Shown: positions 1 through 12,194, counted from the stretch's first letter. The stretch is 64,000 nt of DNA from Gyrodactylus bullatarudis (GCA_012064415.1 SSNU01000187.1:232830-296829), one strand, 5' to 3'. Translations and numbers: made by a program. Notes: a model not told the origin generated them from the sequence alone.

Positions 1-72
1 ATACTTGCTTATATTATAAAATTTAACACTGTGAATTAGTCAAATTTAATCATTTCTTTCTTTTTAATTCAG

Positions 73-3000
73 CATTTAGCTTTGGATTATGTTAAGAACG
101 CCTGGTTTGACGCTACTTCCCTACAAAACTCTAGTCCTAATGATCTTAAACAATTGATAAAAGTAGTCAAAAGCATTGATGAATCACTTATGGTCAAGAT
201 TTCCAAAATGGTTGATAAAAGTGTGAGTAATTTTATTGTAAATAAAATCTTCTAAGAGTTGAACGTTTGTAAATATCCTTCTGTTAGAGAAATAATCTGG
301 AATACCTTCTGTAACTTTAATTGAGTGATCAAAAGTCGACAAGATAGTGATTGGTGATCACTAGGGCAACCAAATGCCTTTCTTGTCTTTATTCTATGGA
401 GATTCAGAATCATGAGCAACCTTGAAAAACCAAAAAAATTCTCTAACAAACTCCTACTAGAAGATAAACTTGTCTTATCTTGTTTTTCTGCCTCCAGCAT
501 GTTTTTTAGGCCCTTGCCTAACAAAGTTATTGGAATCTTATTTGTTAATTGTATTTTAACCAATAAGGGAACTAGAGTTGACTAAGTGAAGGCATATTTT
601 CAAAAGATTAATCGGAAAAAAGTTCAACGAAAAAATGTATATAAAAGTGGAGGCTTGTGCTAACCAATCAGATTTGAGTGTATATTTTTATGTGCCACAC
701 ATCTATAGAGCAACTAGTAAGCACACCACCTCAGCTTGCATATACATTTATCACATTTTCATGCATAATTGTATACTATAAATATTTGGAAGAACGTTTT
801 TTTTATTTTCGAATAAACCCAATCTTCTAATTCTAGGACCAGATTTGAAATCTGTGTGAAACTTTGGATCAAAAATGTATGGATATTACATAATAATTCC
901 TTTCTGACACACAGTGTGATCACAGATCGTACAGAAGAGTCAATTTTTCAAAACTTAACCTTGAACATTTTATAGTTACCAGGAAAATTTACTTATTTCA
1001 TCTTTAAAGTTCAATTTGATAAATTCTCTGTTTCTTCTTTGAGGTACAAAGATGAAAAAATATAATTATACATTACAACCTGTTAAATAAAGTACATGTT
1101 ACATGTTAATGTGTAGCATTCCTAGATTATCTAGTAAACTCTATGGTAGAAAGATTTTCTCCCAATTGCAGTTATTGATGTTGAAATGGAAATGGGAAAG
1201 CAGCATGGGATTTCTTTCATCTTCTCTCTTATTCGGAAAGTTGCTCTTTTGAAACTGTTTTTATAATAAAAAGTACTAGGATTTCTGTGGCCCTAGGTAG
1301 AGTTACCCAATGACTCACAACCGAATGATTCGTCATATCATTCAAAGTTTTGAAATTATTAAAACCTTAAAAAATAAGAATTATCTCATGGATTTCTTTC
1401 CCTCAGCATAGCGAAAACAATTTTTATTTGTCGGCGTCCTTTCAATAGAACAATGAGAGGCTTCTCCTTTTATCTAAAAATAGATTAAGTGGAAGTCTGC
1501 TGTAGAAGAGCGGGCATAGAGGCAAACTATATAAGTGGCTTCTTTTTTACTATCTTACTTTTACTACCTGAATAAATTTTTTATTTATAAAGATTGAGTG
1601 ATTCATTCAGTCTTTTGAATATTGAATAATTATTATAAAGAGCTTCTCGATTCGAATACAATCTCATGATTTTTTAATAAATACTGGAATTATTACCGGA
1701 TTTCTGTAGCCTGCTAGTAGACTTTGCTATTGATGAAACAAAAACAATAACTTTTCTGCTCAACTAAATCAAATTCAGATCAATTTTGGCAAATTCTCAA
1801 TTCATCTACTAAAAGGTACACCTTCAAAACACTTTCCTAATCTAGACGATTGTTCCAAAAATTTCTGACCAATTTAAAATTATCAATCAATGTTTCATAT
1901 TCAACTTCTCAATTTCTAGTTCTTCTCATATTTCTAATTCAAATCAAATATTGAATAGATATTATGACTTTTTAGATTGTGATCGTTTGTTTAAATATGA
2001 AACTACTCGAGTTGGATTTCTAATGAAATCAGATCTATCTCTGAATAATATTGGTACAAGTATTTAACACTTTGGTAAACATCTAAAATGTACATTTTAT
2101 GGGATTAATGACTGTCATAAATCCTAGAAAATGTCAACAGTTCAAAATCTCATATTTAGAAATTCAATGGATATCCTAGAATATCAGTATTTCTTTTGAT
2201 AAGAGATAAATTAAAATTGAATAAAATCATTTTTTTATAATTACAGCTTGAACGCTTTTGCAATTTTCAAAATTCAAAAAAATTTGAAATAGTTTACAAG
2301 AGGATTTTTAAGATTCTCTAAACTTGATATTTTAAGGGAAATTCCTGTTTACACTATGCAATAAGCCATGGTAATTGGCAGATAATTGATATTATTCTTG
2401 ATGAATGTCCTGATATCAACACAAATATCATTAACAAGGCTGGCTATACATCCCTGATGTTGGCTGCAGTCAATAAAGACCATGTGAGTTTAGTAATTCT
2501 CCTAGTGATTTTGAGTAAGCTTTACTTTGTGAAAAGTTTCTTGAAAGTTTTATGGATATTTTTAGTTTTAAATGAAGTTATATTTTATCAAAGCTCCAAG
2601 CATCATTTTATCTAAGAAATTTAATTTTAGTTGATTAGTCAATGACTATTTAGATCTTACTCATTGAGTTAAGTTCTTGCTTTAAAGAGGAAACTGATAT
2701 TTTTTCATTTTAACACCAAGTAAAAATCATAAATTCGTTTTAACTTAATTTTTACACTTTTGTTTAGAGAACTGATTCTGAAAATGTACGAATTATCGAA
2801 AGATTCATTAAATTCTGTAATATACACATAAAATCAGAAAACAGGGAAAAACAGACAGCTCTAATGCTAGCAGCAATGCATGGATCTTTACTAATCGTCA
2901 AGTTTATCCTATCCTTAATACCCATACCAAAGAGTCCTGAAGAAATGAAATATTCTGAGATTAACTGCAGAGATGCCGATGGGAGTACACCCCTGATGGG

Positions 3001-5835
3001 AGCTGTAGAGCATAATGGTGTACAAGTTGTCGAATTACTCCTGAGTAGACCAGATATTGATGTTGAAATCAAGGACAATGTAAGTGGAAATTAAAATACA
3101 TTTTCCATATACAATACAGTAACTTTATATGTAGTATGGTAATACAAATTTTTACAACTATTTTGGCTATTTGCTCATTCGATAGAGAATTAAATTTCGA
3201 GATAAAAATCCTCTTGAATTAAATATTTTAAATTTTGTTCTGATTTAAAAATTCTCATTTGAAAATTACAATTTTTAAATCCGCGCCAGCAAATTTTGAA
3301 TGAATTTTACTACGATAATTGATAAAATCCACGTTTTTGAACAATCTGTATGACTTTTTCGATAGTTATTTGAAAATCTCATCCTTTTCTGAAGATTTTA
3401 ATGCATTTTAAAGGAGTTTAAGAAAATTGGATTTATAGATATCAGGACAACAAAATTTTTGATTTTATTTTATAAAAATTTTCTTTTCTATGTAAAAGCA
3501 TCCAAATTAGCAAATCGACCAGAAAGTTATAATACCCTTATATGTATTAAATGATTGTATTCTCGATATTAAATCTACTATTTTGAATGATAGCCTGTTT
3601 AAAAACCTGATTAAATCACAAGAAGAATTACTCGAAACATTCATGTTTACAAATCATTACGAAGGAAAAATTTTGATGTTTTTCATAATGAAATAAGCCA
3701 ATAAGTTGTGAAACTTTTTTAAATTTTCTGAAAAATATATCCAGACCTAAATTAGGCCGTTTTTCGAATTTCGAAAATGTACCTAATTTCCAACTCTCGA
3801 ATCTAAAGTTTTTATCGATTGCAAAGATTTGAAGCAGTTGAATGAAGATATTTCATTTTGGATCATTCCCCTTCGTGATAATCAATAAATTATGACGAAT
3901 TTCTGTGAAATTTTGCAGTCGAATTCAAATTCTTTGTCTAATGCTGATCTCGAATATCTGCATTCAACTGCTTTAAATCTTTGAAATCGATAAAAACTGC
4001 GGGTTCGAAATATTTTTCATCTTTTAAAACTAGGATTTCACAACAATAAATTTATAACCAGCTTCTTGTTAACATGAGAAGTTTCTAGCATAATCATAGA
4101 TTTTTTCTTATTTCGGTTTATAAACCATGATTTACAATTACAGTAAAAATATTACCTTTGCAAGTGTTGAACAAACTGCTAGATAATCGTTTTCATTTTG
4201 CAAGTCGTGAAAAGGGGGGTTTACTTATATGTCTCAATGTAAATTTTTAAGGTCAAACGTTAAACTCACTCTGATTGGTTAAAGTTTTTAACTAATTTTT
4301 TCAAACTTTCTAATTAAATTGTGTCTACAACGACAATGAAAGCTGACATAACATGATGAGAATGTGAGAAAAAAAGTTTTGGCCTTGTCTAAGAACGGCA
4401 GTAACTGGAGGGAATATGTCAAGATGTCTGATGTTCCTTATTCCACAGCCTACCGTTGGGTTCGTACTGAAAATGATTTACCCCTATCAAGAGGAGGACA
4501 TTATTGATTATTCAAGAACTGGAGGTGATCTTCCAAAGTTTGAATACAACATGAGAATTTTAGAAATTGGGGCTGAACAAGCTATACGACAGATATTGCC
4601 AGCTATAATTTCTTAATGTGCCGTACATATTGAAAAATATTTTCTTATTATAATGAATAAACGAGGTACCCTGATAATTGATAACGCCCCTTGTCATTCA
4701 AACTGTGAAGAGGGAATTGAGGACGATAACTTTAAAATATTAAGTCTTGCTCCGTATTCATACTTGATTAACCCTATTGAAAAAGTTTGGAGTTCTTTCA
4801 AAAGTTATGTCAAAAATTATTTAAATGATAGAAGACAAGAAATCATCGAATATTCCAGAAACGGAGGGGATATTCCAAAATGTGAGAATAACATGAGAGT
4901 TTTGGAAGTTGGTCCAGTTATCATGAATAGAGAAGATTTAATTGAATAAAATCTATCATATTGAAATTATTATCTTCCTTTTTGATTTTTTTCTAGCCTT
5001 AAGTTATTGTAATGAATATTATTGCGTCATACCATTAATCATATATAAGAATAGACTGCTATACATCTACTTCTATATAATTACACAATTTTGTTTCTTC
5101 TTTTTGTACATAATCATAATGAAAACATGTTTCTATCATATTGTTCTACTCTTTCTCTCAAAATGAATCGAAAAAGGTATAGAATAAATAATCCTCTCGA
5201 ATTGAATTATAAACTTTCTTTTTGATTTGAGTTTATTTTTTAGTCACAGTATTGTTAATTAATCCGTCATACCATTAATTATACATCAGGATGGACTGTT
5301 GTACATATACTTTATATAATTACACTACATTTATGCTTCATTTTATATATCTTTATAATGAAAACAATTATCTAGCAGTTTGTTCAACACTTCCTCTCAA
5401 AATGACATGCAAAAGGTATATTGAAACATCTTATTTCTATTGAAACACGAATATTTACCCCCTAATTTAGTATTTTTTATCTCGACCAATCAGAATGCAG
5501 CAAGTGATTTCTATACGTTTAGATAGGTCGAGATAAATGATACTTAATTAGGCGGTAAATATTCGTGTTTCAATAAAAATAAGATGTTTCAATAGAAATA
5601 TTTTTACTGTAAAATCATAAAATCAGCTTTTGAGTGAATTTGAAAGATTTTCTGGTCAATTAAGAATTAAATATGATGGATTAATTTTTACCTTCAGGAC
5701 GGTGTTTCCGCTTCAGATATTGCTCGGATTTCAAAGTATGAGAAAATAGTCGAAATGTTATCCTGTCACATAATAAGGAATAAAAAGCAGGCAAAACTAA
5801 AATCAATTTCGCCAATCCAATCAAGTCAAAAATAA
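73..5835 (+). CDS. KANK-type ankyrin-repeat protein, C-terminal four exons (5' end outside the window)
   Basis: Four exons join in phase 0: 73-222, 2337-2483, 2768-3079 and 5698-5835 (TAA at 5833-5835), giving 248 residues. Each has a GT donor (gtgagt, gtgagt, gtaagt) and an AG acceptor. The protein starts in a helical linker (KSIDESLMVKISKMVDKS) and then has ankyrin repeats, recognisable as GNSCLHYAISHGNWQIID, AGYTSLMLAAV, TALMLAAMHGSLLIVK, GSTPLMGAVEHNGVQVVELL and a final GVSASDIARISKYEKIVEML. The linker plus five repeats at the extreme C-terminus matches the KANK family, whose ankyrin domain binds the kinesin KIF21 at the cell cortex. That role is family knowledge, not seen here. An insertion rich in Pro and Ile (about IPIPKSPEEMKYSEI) separates the third and fourth repeats. 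The 2.1-kb first intron and 2.6-kb last intron are filled with repeats. The N-terminal KN and coiled-coil regions would lie upstream. Confidence 0.85.
3180..4090. repeat. Decayed foldback/MITE sequences in the KANK-like last intron
   Basis: About 3690-4030 is an imperfect inverted repeat of the same family as the foldbacks at 41.9 and 43.7 kb; it shares the segments aggccgtttttcgaatttcg and cattccccttcgtgataatc. About 3200-3530 is matched in inverted orientation by 61920-62200, so it is a second dispersed family. Both are diverged and their ends are unclear. Confidence 0.6.
4653..4949 (+). pseudogene. Tc1-like transposase C-terminal fragment
   Basis: This 98-codon open frame carries LIIDNAPCHSNCEEG, APYSYLINPIEKVWSSFKSY and a C-terminal tail (EIIEYSRNGGDIPK) that is also found, displaced, just upstream at 4490-4616. 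That tail therefore occurs twice and the N-terminal two-thirds of the catalytic domain is missing. The DN...E residues of the DDE core are intact. It is a relic inside the 4141-5609 element. Confidence 0.7.
5421..5596. repeat. Short palindromic hairpin repeat nested in the Tc1-like element
   Basis: The left arm (5421-5487) runs ttgaaacatcttatttctat and ends in tatctcgacc. The right arm (5527-5596) is its near reverse complement (ggtcgagata ... gatgtttcaata). A 40-bp centre separates them. It is a MITE-like foldback that sits at the right end of the transposon. Confidence 0.7.
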
Positions 5836-6354
5836 AAGTGATCATGAAAGATTTGACATTTTTATGAAAAAAAATTAATTTTTAAACAACACTCTTGTCT
5901 TTCAGTTATTTTATTATTATTCGAAGGAATTTGATAAAACCTTTTCTCTAGAGATTAGCACTAGTGAAAATACTGATTCTGCGTCTTACTAAAGATCATA
6001 CAAATTTGCAAGTAAAGCTTGGGTGTTGTGTATTTTCATACAGCCTTATTTATTTCTGATCTTTATCACATTTTAGATTTATTAAAGAGAAAAAGAGTAA
6101 ACTGAATCCAATTATAGAATCAGTCATTCAACTGTATTATTTTTATGGTGAAAAAATTACTAGTTACTTTTTAGTAGTGTTCTAAAAATTAATCATTTTT
6201 AAAGAACACCTAACGATAATCGTTAAACGATTTATTGTCGAATTTTTGATCTAATCAAACTTCAACCTTGTTTAAATATTTCTCATATATAAAAATTTAG
6301 AAAATTTCTAATAGAAATTCTATTAGAAAATAAATTCACAAAAATTCTAAAGGA
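5836..6354. other. Intergenic spacer between the KANK-like gene and METAP1D
   Basis: This 519-bp AT-rich spacer separates two genes on the same strand. It holds the 3' UTR of the upstream gene and the promoter of METAP1D. I see no RNA gene or conserved motif in it. A small inverted repeat (tttctaatagaaattctattagaaa) lies at about 6305-6329. Confidence 0.5.
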
Positions 6355-7233
6355 ATGTTTAAAGTTCATGCTCGCTATCTGCATTTCTTGAATCGTACGA
6401 TCAAATCCTCCATTAAATTACCTGAATATGCATTAAATCCCAGTTATAGCTACCCTTTTCCTGAAAAAACTGAAAAATTTACCCAGAAAGATATTGACAA
6501 GATTAGAACTGTATCAAAAATAGTCGCGGAATGCTTAGAATCCCTCAGTCATTTTATTAAACCTGGCATCACAACTGATAAAATCGATGATTTTGTTTTC
6601 AACTTTGCCATGGATAAAAACGTTTATCCTACGCCTCTTGGCTTTAAAGGATTTCCTAGATCATGTGTCACCAGTGTAAATGAAATAATATGTCATGGGA
6701 TACCATCGGCTAGAATTCTTATGGATGGTGATATAATTTCAGTTGATGTATCCTTTTATAAGAATGGTTTTCATGGCGATAGTTGTAAAAGTTATCTTGT
6801 TGGAGCTGATATTGAGAATCATCCTAAGAAAAATTTGATAAAACATGCTTATGACTGCTCTTTAGCTGGAGTTGATGCAGTTCAATGTGGAAAGCCATAT
6901 TTGCAAGTAGGTAAAGCAATATCCCAAAAAGCAATTGACAATGGGGTCCGTATTGCTTACGGAATCTGTGGACATGGGCTAGGTAGTTATCTACACGGGC
7001 CTCCTCAAATTGGACATACCATTTATGATTGCCAGGATGGAGTTTTCGAAGAGAATTCTGTATTCACAATTGAGCCCTGTATTGTAGAGGGCAACGGCAA
7101 GGATTTCGTGACAAATCACAAATGCCTCGAAGACAGATGGTCATTAATAACGGGAGATGGGGCTTGTGGGTCACAATTCGAACATGTTGTACTGGTACTC
7201 AGAGACTCAATAGAAATTTTATCTAAGTTGTAA
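6355..7233 (+). CDS. METAP1D: Methionine aminopeptidase 1D, mitochondrial type
   Basis: This single-exon gene encodes 292 residues of a type 1 methionine aminopeptidase, which removes the initiator Met from nascent proteins using two metal ions. The five metal ligands are visible as D131 (ISVDVSF), D142 (FHGDSCKSYL), H207 (CGHGLGSYLHGPP), E240 (FTIEPCIVEG) and E276 (QFEHVVLV). The catalytic His residues are H114 (ICHGIP) and H214. The first 25 residues are basic and lack acidic residues before E24, as in a mitochondrial presequence. There is no SH3-binding or zinc-finger extension, which separates it from cytosolic METAP1. The length fits METAP1D. It ends 68 bp from the stop codon of RPS26, which converges on it. 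Confidence 0.93.
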   Translation: MFKVHARYLHFLNRTIKSSIKLPEYALNPSYSYPFPEKTEKFTQKDIDKIRTVSKIVAECLESLSHFIKPGITTDKIDDFVFNFAMDKNVYPTPLGFKGFPRSCVTSVNEIICHGIPSARILMDGDIISVDVSFYKNGFHGDSCKSYLVGADIENHPKKNLIKHAYDCSLAGVDAVQCGKPYLQVGKAISQKAIDNGVRIAYGICGHGLGSYLHGPPQIGHTIYDCQDGVFEENSVFTIEPCIVEGNGKDFVTNHKCLEDRWSLITGDGACGSQFEHVVLVLRDSIEILSKL

Positions 7234-7301
7234 TTATCTTTTCTTTAATACAAGTCAATCAAATTTAAGAACTGAAACCGTTTATTGATAATAAAAAGTT
7301 G

Positions 7302-7895
7302 TTAGCGTGGACCACCAGGTCTGTATCTCATTGGGGGAGTTCTGATGCGTCGGTCTGCACGGCTTCTGTTACGCAAAACCTTGCTGTGGATTGCGCAGCT
7401 AATACAGTTTAGAATTTTTGTATAGATCTTGGGTAGAGTGTACGAGCCTTGAGGTAAGAAAAGGATTATTTTTCGGATTAAGGGCGATTATAAATTTAAT
7501 TTATGTAGGATTCGTATCTGTGCAGTACCAGCTTATAAGCACTGCTCTGCCAAAATACTATTCTATTTTCGGAAGAATTGTGAGTGAATACTATTGTATA
7601 CTAACAAAAGATCACTGTATCTTCTTCCATAAATTGGTTTAAAATAACTAACCAGCATCGTAGACTGAAGCATCTGAGATATCCTTGTAGGCGGCTGCCT
7701 CGACAATATTTCTCACGACAAACTTTCTGACAGCCTTATCTTTAGGGCAAGCTCGACCACAGTTATTGCATCTTATAAATTGGACGTGGCCTCTTCCCTT
7801 CTTTGATCTACCATTATTACGCCTTTTCTTGGTCTAAATAGGAATAGTTAGAAAATTTTCCTGTGAGAAGAAAAGTCATGTAAAGCACTCACCAT
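7302..7895 (-). CDS. RPS26: 40S ribosomal protein S26 (eS26)
   Basis: Three exons on the minus strand: 7895-7893 (only the ATG), 7833-7653 and 7447-7302 (stop TAA). Introns are 59 and 205 bp with gtgagt and gttagt donors. The 109-residue product reads [19 protein letters not shown], then the zinc-binding cysteines in [14 protein letters not shown], then [20 protein letters not shown] and [16 protein letters not shown]. It is a small-subunit protein near the mRNA exit channel. Splitting the gene directly after the ATG is, from memory, shared with other animal RPS26 genes. Two extra residues (Gly-Ser) follow YDA at the exon 2/3 junction. The Ala/Pro-rich tail seen in vertebrates is shorter here. 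An AATAAA lies at 7286-7281 on the minus strand. The start codon is 128 bp from that of RCL1, so the two genes probably share a promoter region. Confidence 0.95.
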
Positions 7896-8023
7896 TTTTG
7901 AAATGTACTGTCACAATCAGCAGAAGTTAAACAAAATGTTACTGATCAAAATTAAAAAATTCTACTGTTGGTTTCAGTCAATGATTCAAAATTCACGTTT
8001 TTATATAAAATCATTTTACTATA
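7896..8023. promoter_or_regulatory. Shared 128-bp spacer between divergent RPS26 and RCL1
   Basis: The start codons of two ribosome-related genes face away from each other across 128 bp, so both 5' UTRs and the core promoters must lie here. There is a TATATAAA-like run near 8000. I did not find a clear pyrimidine tract for RPS26. The shared promoter is inferred from geometry only. Confidence 0.5.
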
Positions 8024-9282
8024 ATGAAATTCAAGCATGAATTTGAAGGTGCCACAAATTTCAGAAGTCGAATCACATTTTCTCTCATAACTGCTCATCC
8101 TGTCAGAATAAGAAAAATAAGATATAAAGCATCTGATCCTGGTGTTTCCAAAGCTGAAAGTAATTTTCTCAAATTAATTGACAAATTATCAAATGGAACT
8201 TGCATTACAATAAATAATACTGGTACGGAAGTTATATTCATGCCTGGTTCAATTACTGGGGGTAAGATCACACATAAATGCGATCATTCTCGTGGTATTG
8301 GATATTATCTTGAACATTTGATACTTTTATCATGTTATAGCAAATATCCTATAGAGGCAACTCTTATGGGTGTTACAAATAATCAGAATGATCCCTCTGT
8401 TGACTTAATTCAAAATTGTTGGATGCCTTCTATCAAAAAATTTCTCGGACCTGCGTCTGCATATAAATTCAGGATCGATATATCATCTCGTGGATTGCCA
8501 CCAAACGGAGGAGGTGTTGTTAAATACTCCTTTCATCCAATAATGAAAATATTGCCAATACAGCTTATAAATACAGGGAAGATCTTTAAAATTCGAGGTA
8601 TTGCATGGTCATGTCTTGTAGATAAAACAATACCTATTCAAGTTATAAAAGGAGCCAAGGAAATACTGAACAAGTTTCTCAGTGACGTCTACATAATATC
8701 TAGTCCTCAGACATTTGAAAATTCTGGTAAAAGTCCAGGCTATGGAATCTGTCTTTGGGCCGAGACCAAGCAAGGAGCAATCTATTCGGCAGAAGAAATG
8801 AGTGAGCCTAAGTTGCAAGATTCAGAAGAAGTTAACTCTAAAATCACAATTCCGTTTGATATTGGAGTCAAGGCAGCCCATCATCTTTTAAATCAGATTT
8901 TCAAGAACGGATATGTTGATGATGCTGCTCAATCAATATTTCTGTCTCTGATGGCTCTTGAAGGATGTCGAAATGTTAGCCAACTTTCCATTGGTTCGCC
9001 TACACCTTATACAGTTGAAAATATAAAGCTTATACTTTCATTTCTTGGAGTGAGTATCTAATTAGCTTTGATTTTTTATACGAATTTATCCAGTATCAAT
9101 AAATCTTACAGGTTAAATTCCATTTTCAATACATGTCAGAAGTTGAAATGTCACATGATAACAACTTCAAATTGGACGAAAATGCTGTCCTGTCCAAATC
9201 GAGTACTACAACTGGTGCTGTACCCTTGTTGGTTACATGCTTTGGTTCTGGACTTCAAAATTATAATAAAGAAATCTTATAA
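8024..9282 (+). CDS. RCL1: RNA 3'-terminal phosphate cyclase-like protein (Rcl1)
   Basis: Two exons, 8024-9049 and 9112-9282 (TAA), are joined over a 62-bp intron with phase 0 (donor gtgagt, acceptor cttacag), giving 398 residues. Landmarks of RCL1 rather than the RTCA cyclase are GATNFRSRITFSL, PVRIRKIR, GIGYYLEHLILL, GVTNNQNDPSVD, RGLPPNGGGVV, SGKSPGYGICLWAET, DIG.KAAHHLL and the C-terminal PLLVTCFGSGLQNYNKE. RCL1 proteins lack cyclase activity and act in pre-18S rRNA cleavage in the nucleolar small-subunit processome with BMS1. It therefore shares a pathway, and probably a promoter region, with its divergent neighbour RPS26. The gene ends 63 bp from the convergent GALNT gene, and the minus-strand AATAAA for that gene lies just past the RCL1 stop. 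Confidence 0.93.
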
Positions 9283-9345
9283 ATTTTCAGTAAAAAATCT
9301 TTATTCTATAGTACTAAATTAATTTTCCATCTTATGTTTGTAGGT

Positions 9346-11545
9346 TCATAAAAAAAATTTACTCATGTCAAAAGATATCGTATTGTTCTTCCATTGTTCT
9401 AATGCATTTTTTGAATCAATTCTCTCAATAATCCATAGTTGTCTTTCATTTTTATCTGAGCACGGTATAAGACTGGTAAATCCTTGATCAATATTCGCTG
9501 TTAAACATTTTGTTTCACTCTGGCCATAAATTTTGTACATGGTACTATTGTTCTGCTTAACTGGCTTCACTAAAAACTCTTGATTACTGCGACCTCCGTG
9601 ACATCTATAGGCTACAGCCGCTCTGTCGTCTCGAGTTATCGCTGCATCCAAGCATTCATTTCTTGATGGTTATTTGGGAATTATTCAATTGTTTTAGATT
9701 GGTCTCATAAATTTGCACTCACCCTGTTTTTAATTCATTAAAGTTGGTATATTCGAAATTAGATCCTGGACATGTTCCAAGATTAAAGTTTAAATCAGAA
9801 CTCAATTTGACGCACTTATTGGAATCAACTGCAGCGCGAATGCTTCCAGAAAAATAAGGAATAGGCTCAATAACAGGATAATACTCCATGACGTCTGGGG
9901 CAATATTTTTCATGAACCAATCAAACGATTTACATTGGAGCTTTTTTAAAATTTCTTTTCTTTCAGTTATATCACCATAATCAACGTATTTGAGATGTGG
10001 CATTCTTTTATAAACGTATTTTCCATAATCTTCCATTATTGTCTCGATTAAACGTCTATATCCAAAAAAAACTATGTTCAGTTTACTAGTAAGTAGCTAG
10101 ACGGTAGCGTTAAGGTTCTACAAACAATTGATTGGATTAATCATGCTTAACTCAATCTGTCGACATATTACAAATTCTTTAATTCTTGTTTGATACAAGA
10201 AGAGCATGAATCAATCAATTCGAAGGCTAGATCATGTGTGTTATGATTTTTCTGTTTTGAAAATTTAATTTGCTTGAAATCAATATGATAACAATAAATT
10301 TAACAACGTAAAACGTCACACTTGAAAAATTCTAAAAACCTGATCAGAGCCATAAAAATCATCTAACCTTAAATTTTTGTGAAAAGCAGTCGGATTTGGA
10401 TTTTTGTATGGCATTGCACTTCTGTAGACATGACCAATTCTAGAACATGGAATGTCTATCATTTTTCCATGGCACATCCAAATTTTGAACGAAAGCTCAT
10501 ATTGTTCTCCTCCCCAAATAAGCATGTCCATATCGTATCCTCCAAGTTCCCAAAACCATTTAGCGCTAATTGCGAATAATCCACCTGCCATAACTGGATC
10601 ATCAAAAGGTTCTGGCAATTTAAGCTGATCTTCATGAAATAGAGCTCTCCTCTTATAATTCAGGTTCCAGTCGAACATGCCTCTTGCTCCGTCATCTTGC
10701 TTAGTAAATTCAAAAGTTTTCTTACTGATACTGTCGATAAATGGACAGGTTACAGTTTTATAATTCAAAACAATCGGCTCAATCAATGGCGGCAACCAGT
10801 TATGTAGTGGCTCAACATGACAATCGAGAAAAATCAAAATACTTGATTTGGCAGCTTTGGCGCCTTTCTCTCTTGCCCTGATAAGACCTTCGCGCTGGGG
10901 AATTCTAATTATTTTTATCAAGCCGGCTGGAAACGTCTGGTCGATCCAACTTTGAAAGGGTTCCAAATCTTCCTTGTTTTCTTGAGTCCCGTCATCTACT
11001 AAGATGAGTTCTTCTATAAGTCTTGGCGGAGCCGTGTTCAAGATTGAGACGATACTTCTTTTAAGGGTGATATGATGTTCTTCAAAAAAGGGAATGATAA
11101 TACTGACTTTAGGCAGATCTTTGAGATATTTCTTCTGAACACATTCTGGATGCCGTAAGTCCTTCAAGTCTCTAAACAGAGGAATCTTTTCGCTGACATA
11201 AGATGAGTATCCATGCCAATAAGCAGATTCATTTGATTTTTCAATTTCATCTTCTCTTATATTTACAGGGTTTCCGTGCTCTCCAGGTCCTTCTCTTAAG
11301 CTAGCCCGGAGCTGGAAAAGTTGATCTTCATAACTTATTTTACCATTTTCGTCAGGATAGAGATAATCTTGATTAGATGCCTGTGAGTAGAAGTTTCCGT
11401 AGTACCCAAAAGGATCTGGCAAAGGAGATATATTTTGATCATGTAATTTCATAAATGCCAACATCATAATTATAAAAAGAATGATTGTGTACTTTAATCT
11501 TGGGCATCTAAAAAAATAAGTCAATGTTTTAAAGAGCACGAGCAT
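9346..11545 (-). CDS. Polypeptide N-acetylgalactosaminyltransferase, GALNT10-like
   Basis: Three exons on the minus strand: 11545-10368, 10055-9723 and 9661-9346 (stop). Phases agree (2, 2) and donors are gttaga and gtgagt. The 608-residue type II Golgi protein has a short basic cytosolic tail and a membrane segment at about residues 19-33. A GT-A catalytic domain follows, with VSIIIPFFEEH, the DxH metal motif as DCH at 241-243 and WGGEQYELSFKIWMCHG at 344 onward. A C-terminal ricin-type lectin domain ends with QLWIIER. WGGEQ instead of WGGEN, and the YVYKRMP..K..D linker, point to the GALNT10 branch. The enzyme starts mucin-type O-glycosylation by adding GalNAc to Ser/Thr. The polyadenylation signal is probably AATAAA at 9305-9300. 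It converges on RCL1 with 63 bp between stop codons. Confidence 0.92.
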
Positions 11546-12150
11546 ATATCTTGGTTTTGAAAGAAATCGTAATTTTATTATCTATCCAAAAATAGTTCGA
11601 ATCAAATTGATTGATGCTTATTGAACGTGAGTAGTCTAATCTTATTACTTAATTGGTAATCTATCGTCAAATTTGAATTTCCACTAAAATTTGAAAACAA
11701 ATTCGTGAACAGTGTTCAATTAAACTTTAAGTATTACAGAGTTAGTATTATTAAAGACGCTCAATTTCGAATTCGAAAATAATGCATAATAAAATTTATT
11801 TATTAAATTAGACTATAAATCATTGAGTTATTCAATAAAAAATTGAATTCATCATTTAATTTTTCAATACTTTAGTTACTAAAAAGTAGAACGATAAAAT
11901 TATCTTTATTTTTTACAAGTAAAATAATCTGAACGTTCGTTGAGCAGCATAAAATTCAAGAATTTTCACTCCAAGGATTAATTTGACATCCTATTCTAGT
12001 ACAGTATTAATTTTCTTTTGAACGTCATTAATCTGCCAAGAGAGATGGCTCATCCTATAATAGATTTTTATTTATAAATTCGATAATTATTTGAAAAAGT
12101 TACAAAAATACTAATTATGGTTCTCTGATTGAGAAAAATTGATAAAGATA
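11546..12150. other. Intergenic AT-rich spacer upstream of the GALNT gene
   Basis: About 600 bp with no coding potential. It must hold the GALNT promoter at its left side. No repeat ends, RNA gene or motif could be recognised. Confidence 0.5.
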
Positions 12151-12194
12151 ATTTCAAATCTGTGAAATATTCATTATGTCATTAAAAATGATTA

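Larger units (their letters stand above)
4141..5609 (+). mobile_element. Tc1/mariner-superfamily DNA transposon, decayed
   Basis: The element is bounded by the terminal inverted repeat CAGTAAAAATATT (4141-4153, mirrored at 5597-5609). A TA duplication flanks it at 4139-4140 and 5610-5611, the target site used by this superfamily. Inner inverted repeats (tgttgaacaaactgctagat near 4166, mirrored near 5370-5390) support the ends. Transposase remains lie at about 4350-4949: an N-terminal piece ending in PYSTAYRWV, then after deletion and frame breaks a C-terminal piece with LIIDNAPCH and NPIEKVW, the second Asp and the Glu of the DDE triad, with 32 residues between them. A tail of about 235 bp is tandemly duplicated (about 4935-5165 and 5170-5400). 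The transposase is homologous to the one at 37.8-38.8 kb. It cannot be functional. It lies in an intron of the KANK-like gene. Confidence 0.8.

Noticed and set aside
252..563. Minus-strand open frame of 103 codons in the first KANK-like intron
   Set aside because: No family motif, no splice context and intronic position; probably chance or a very old repeat.
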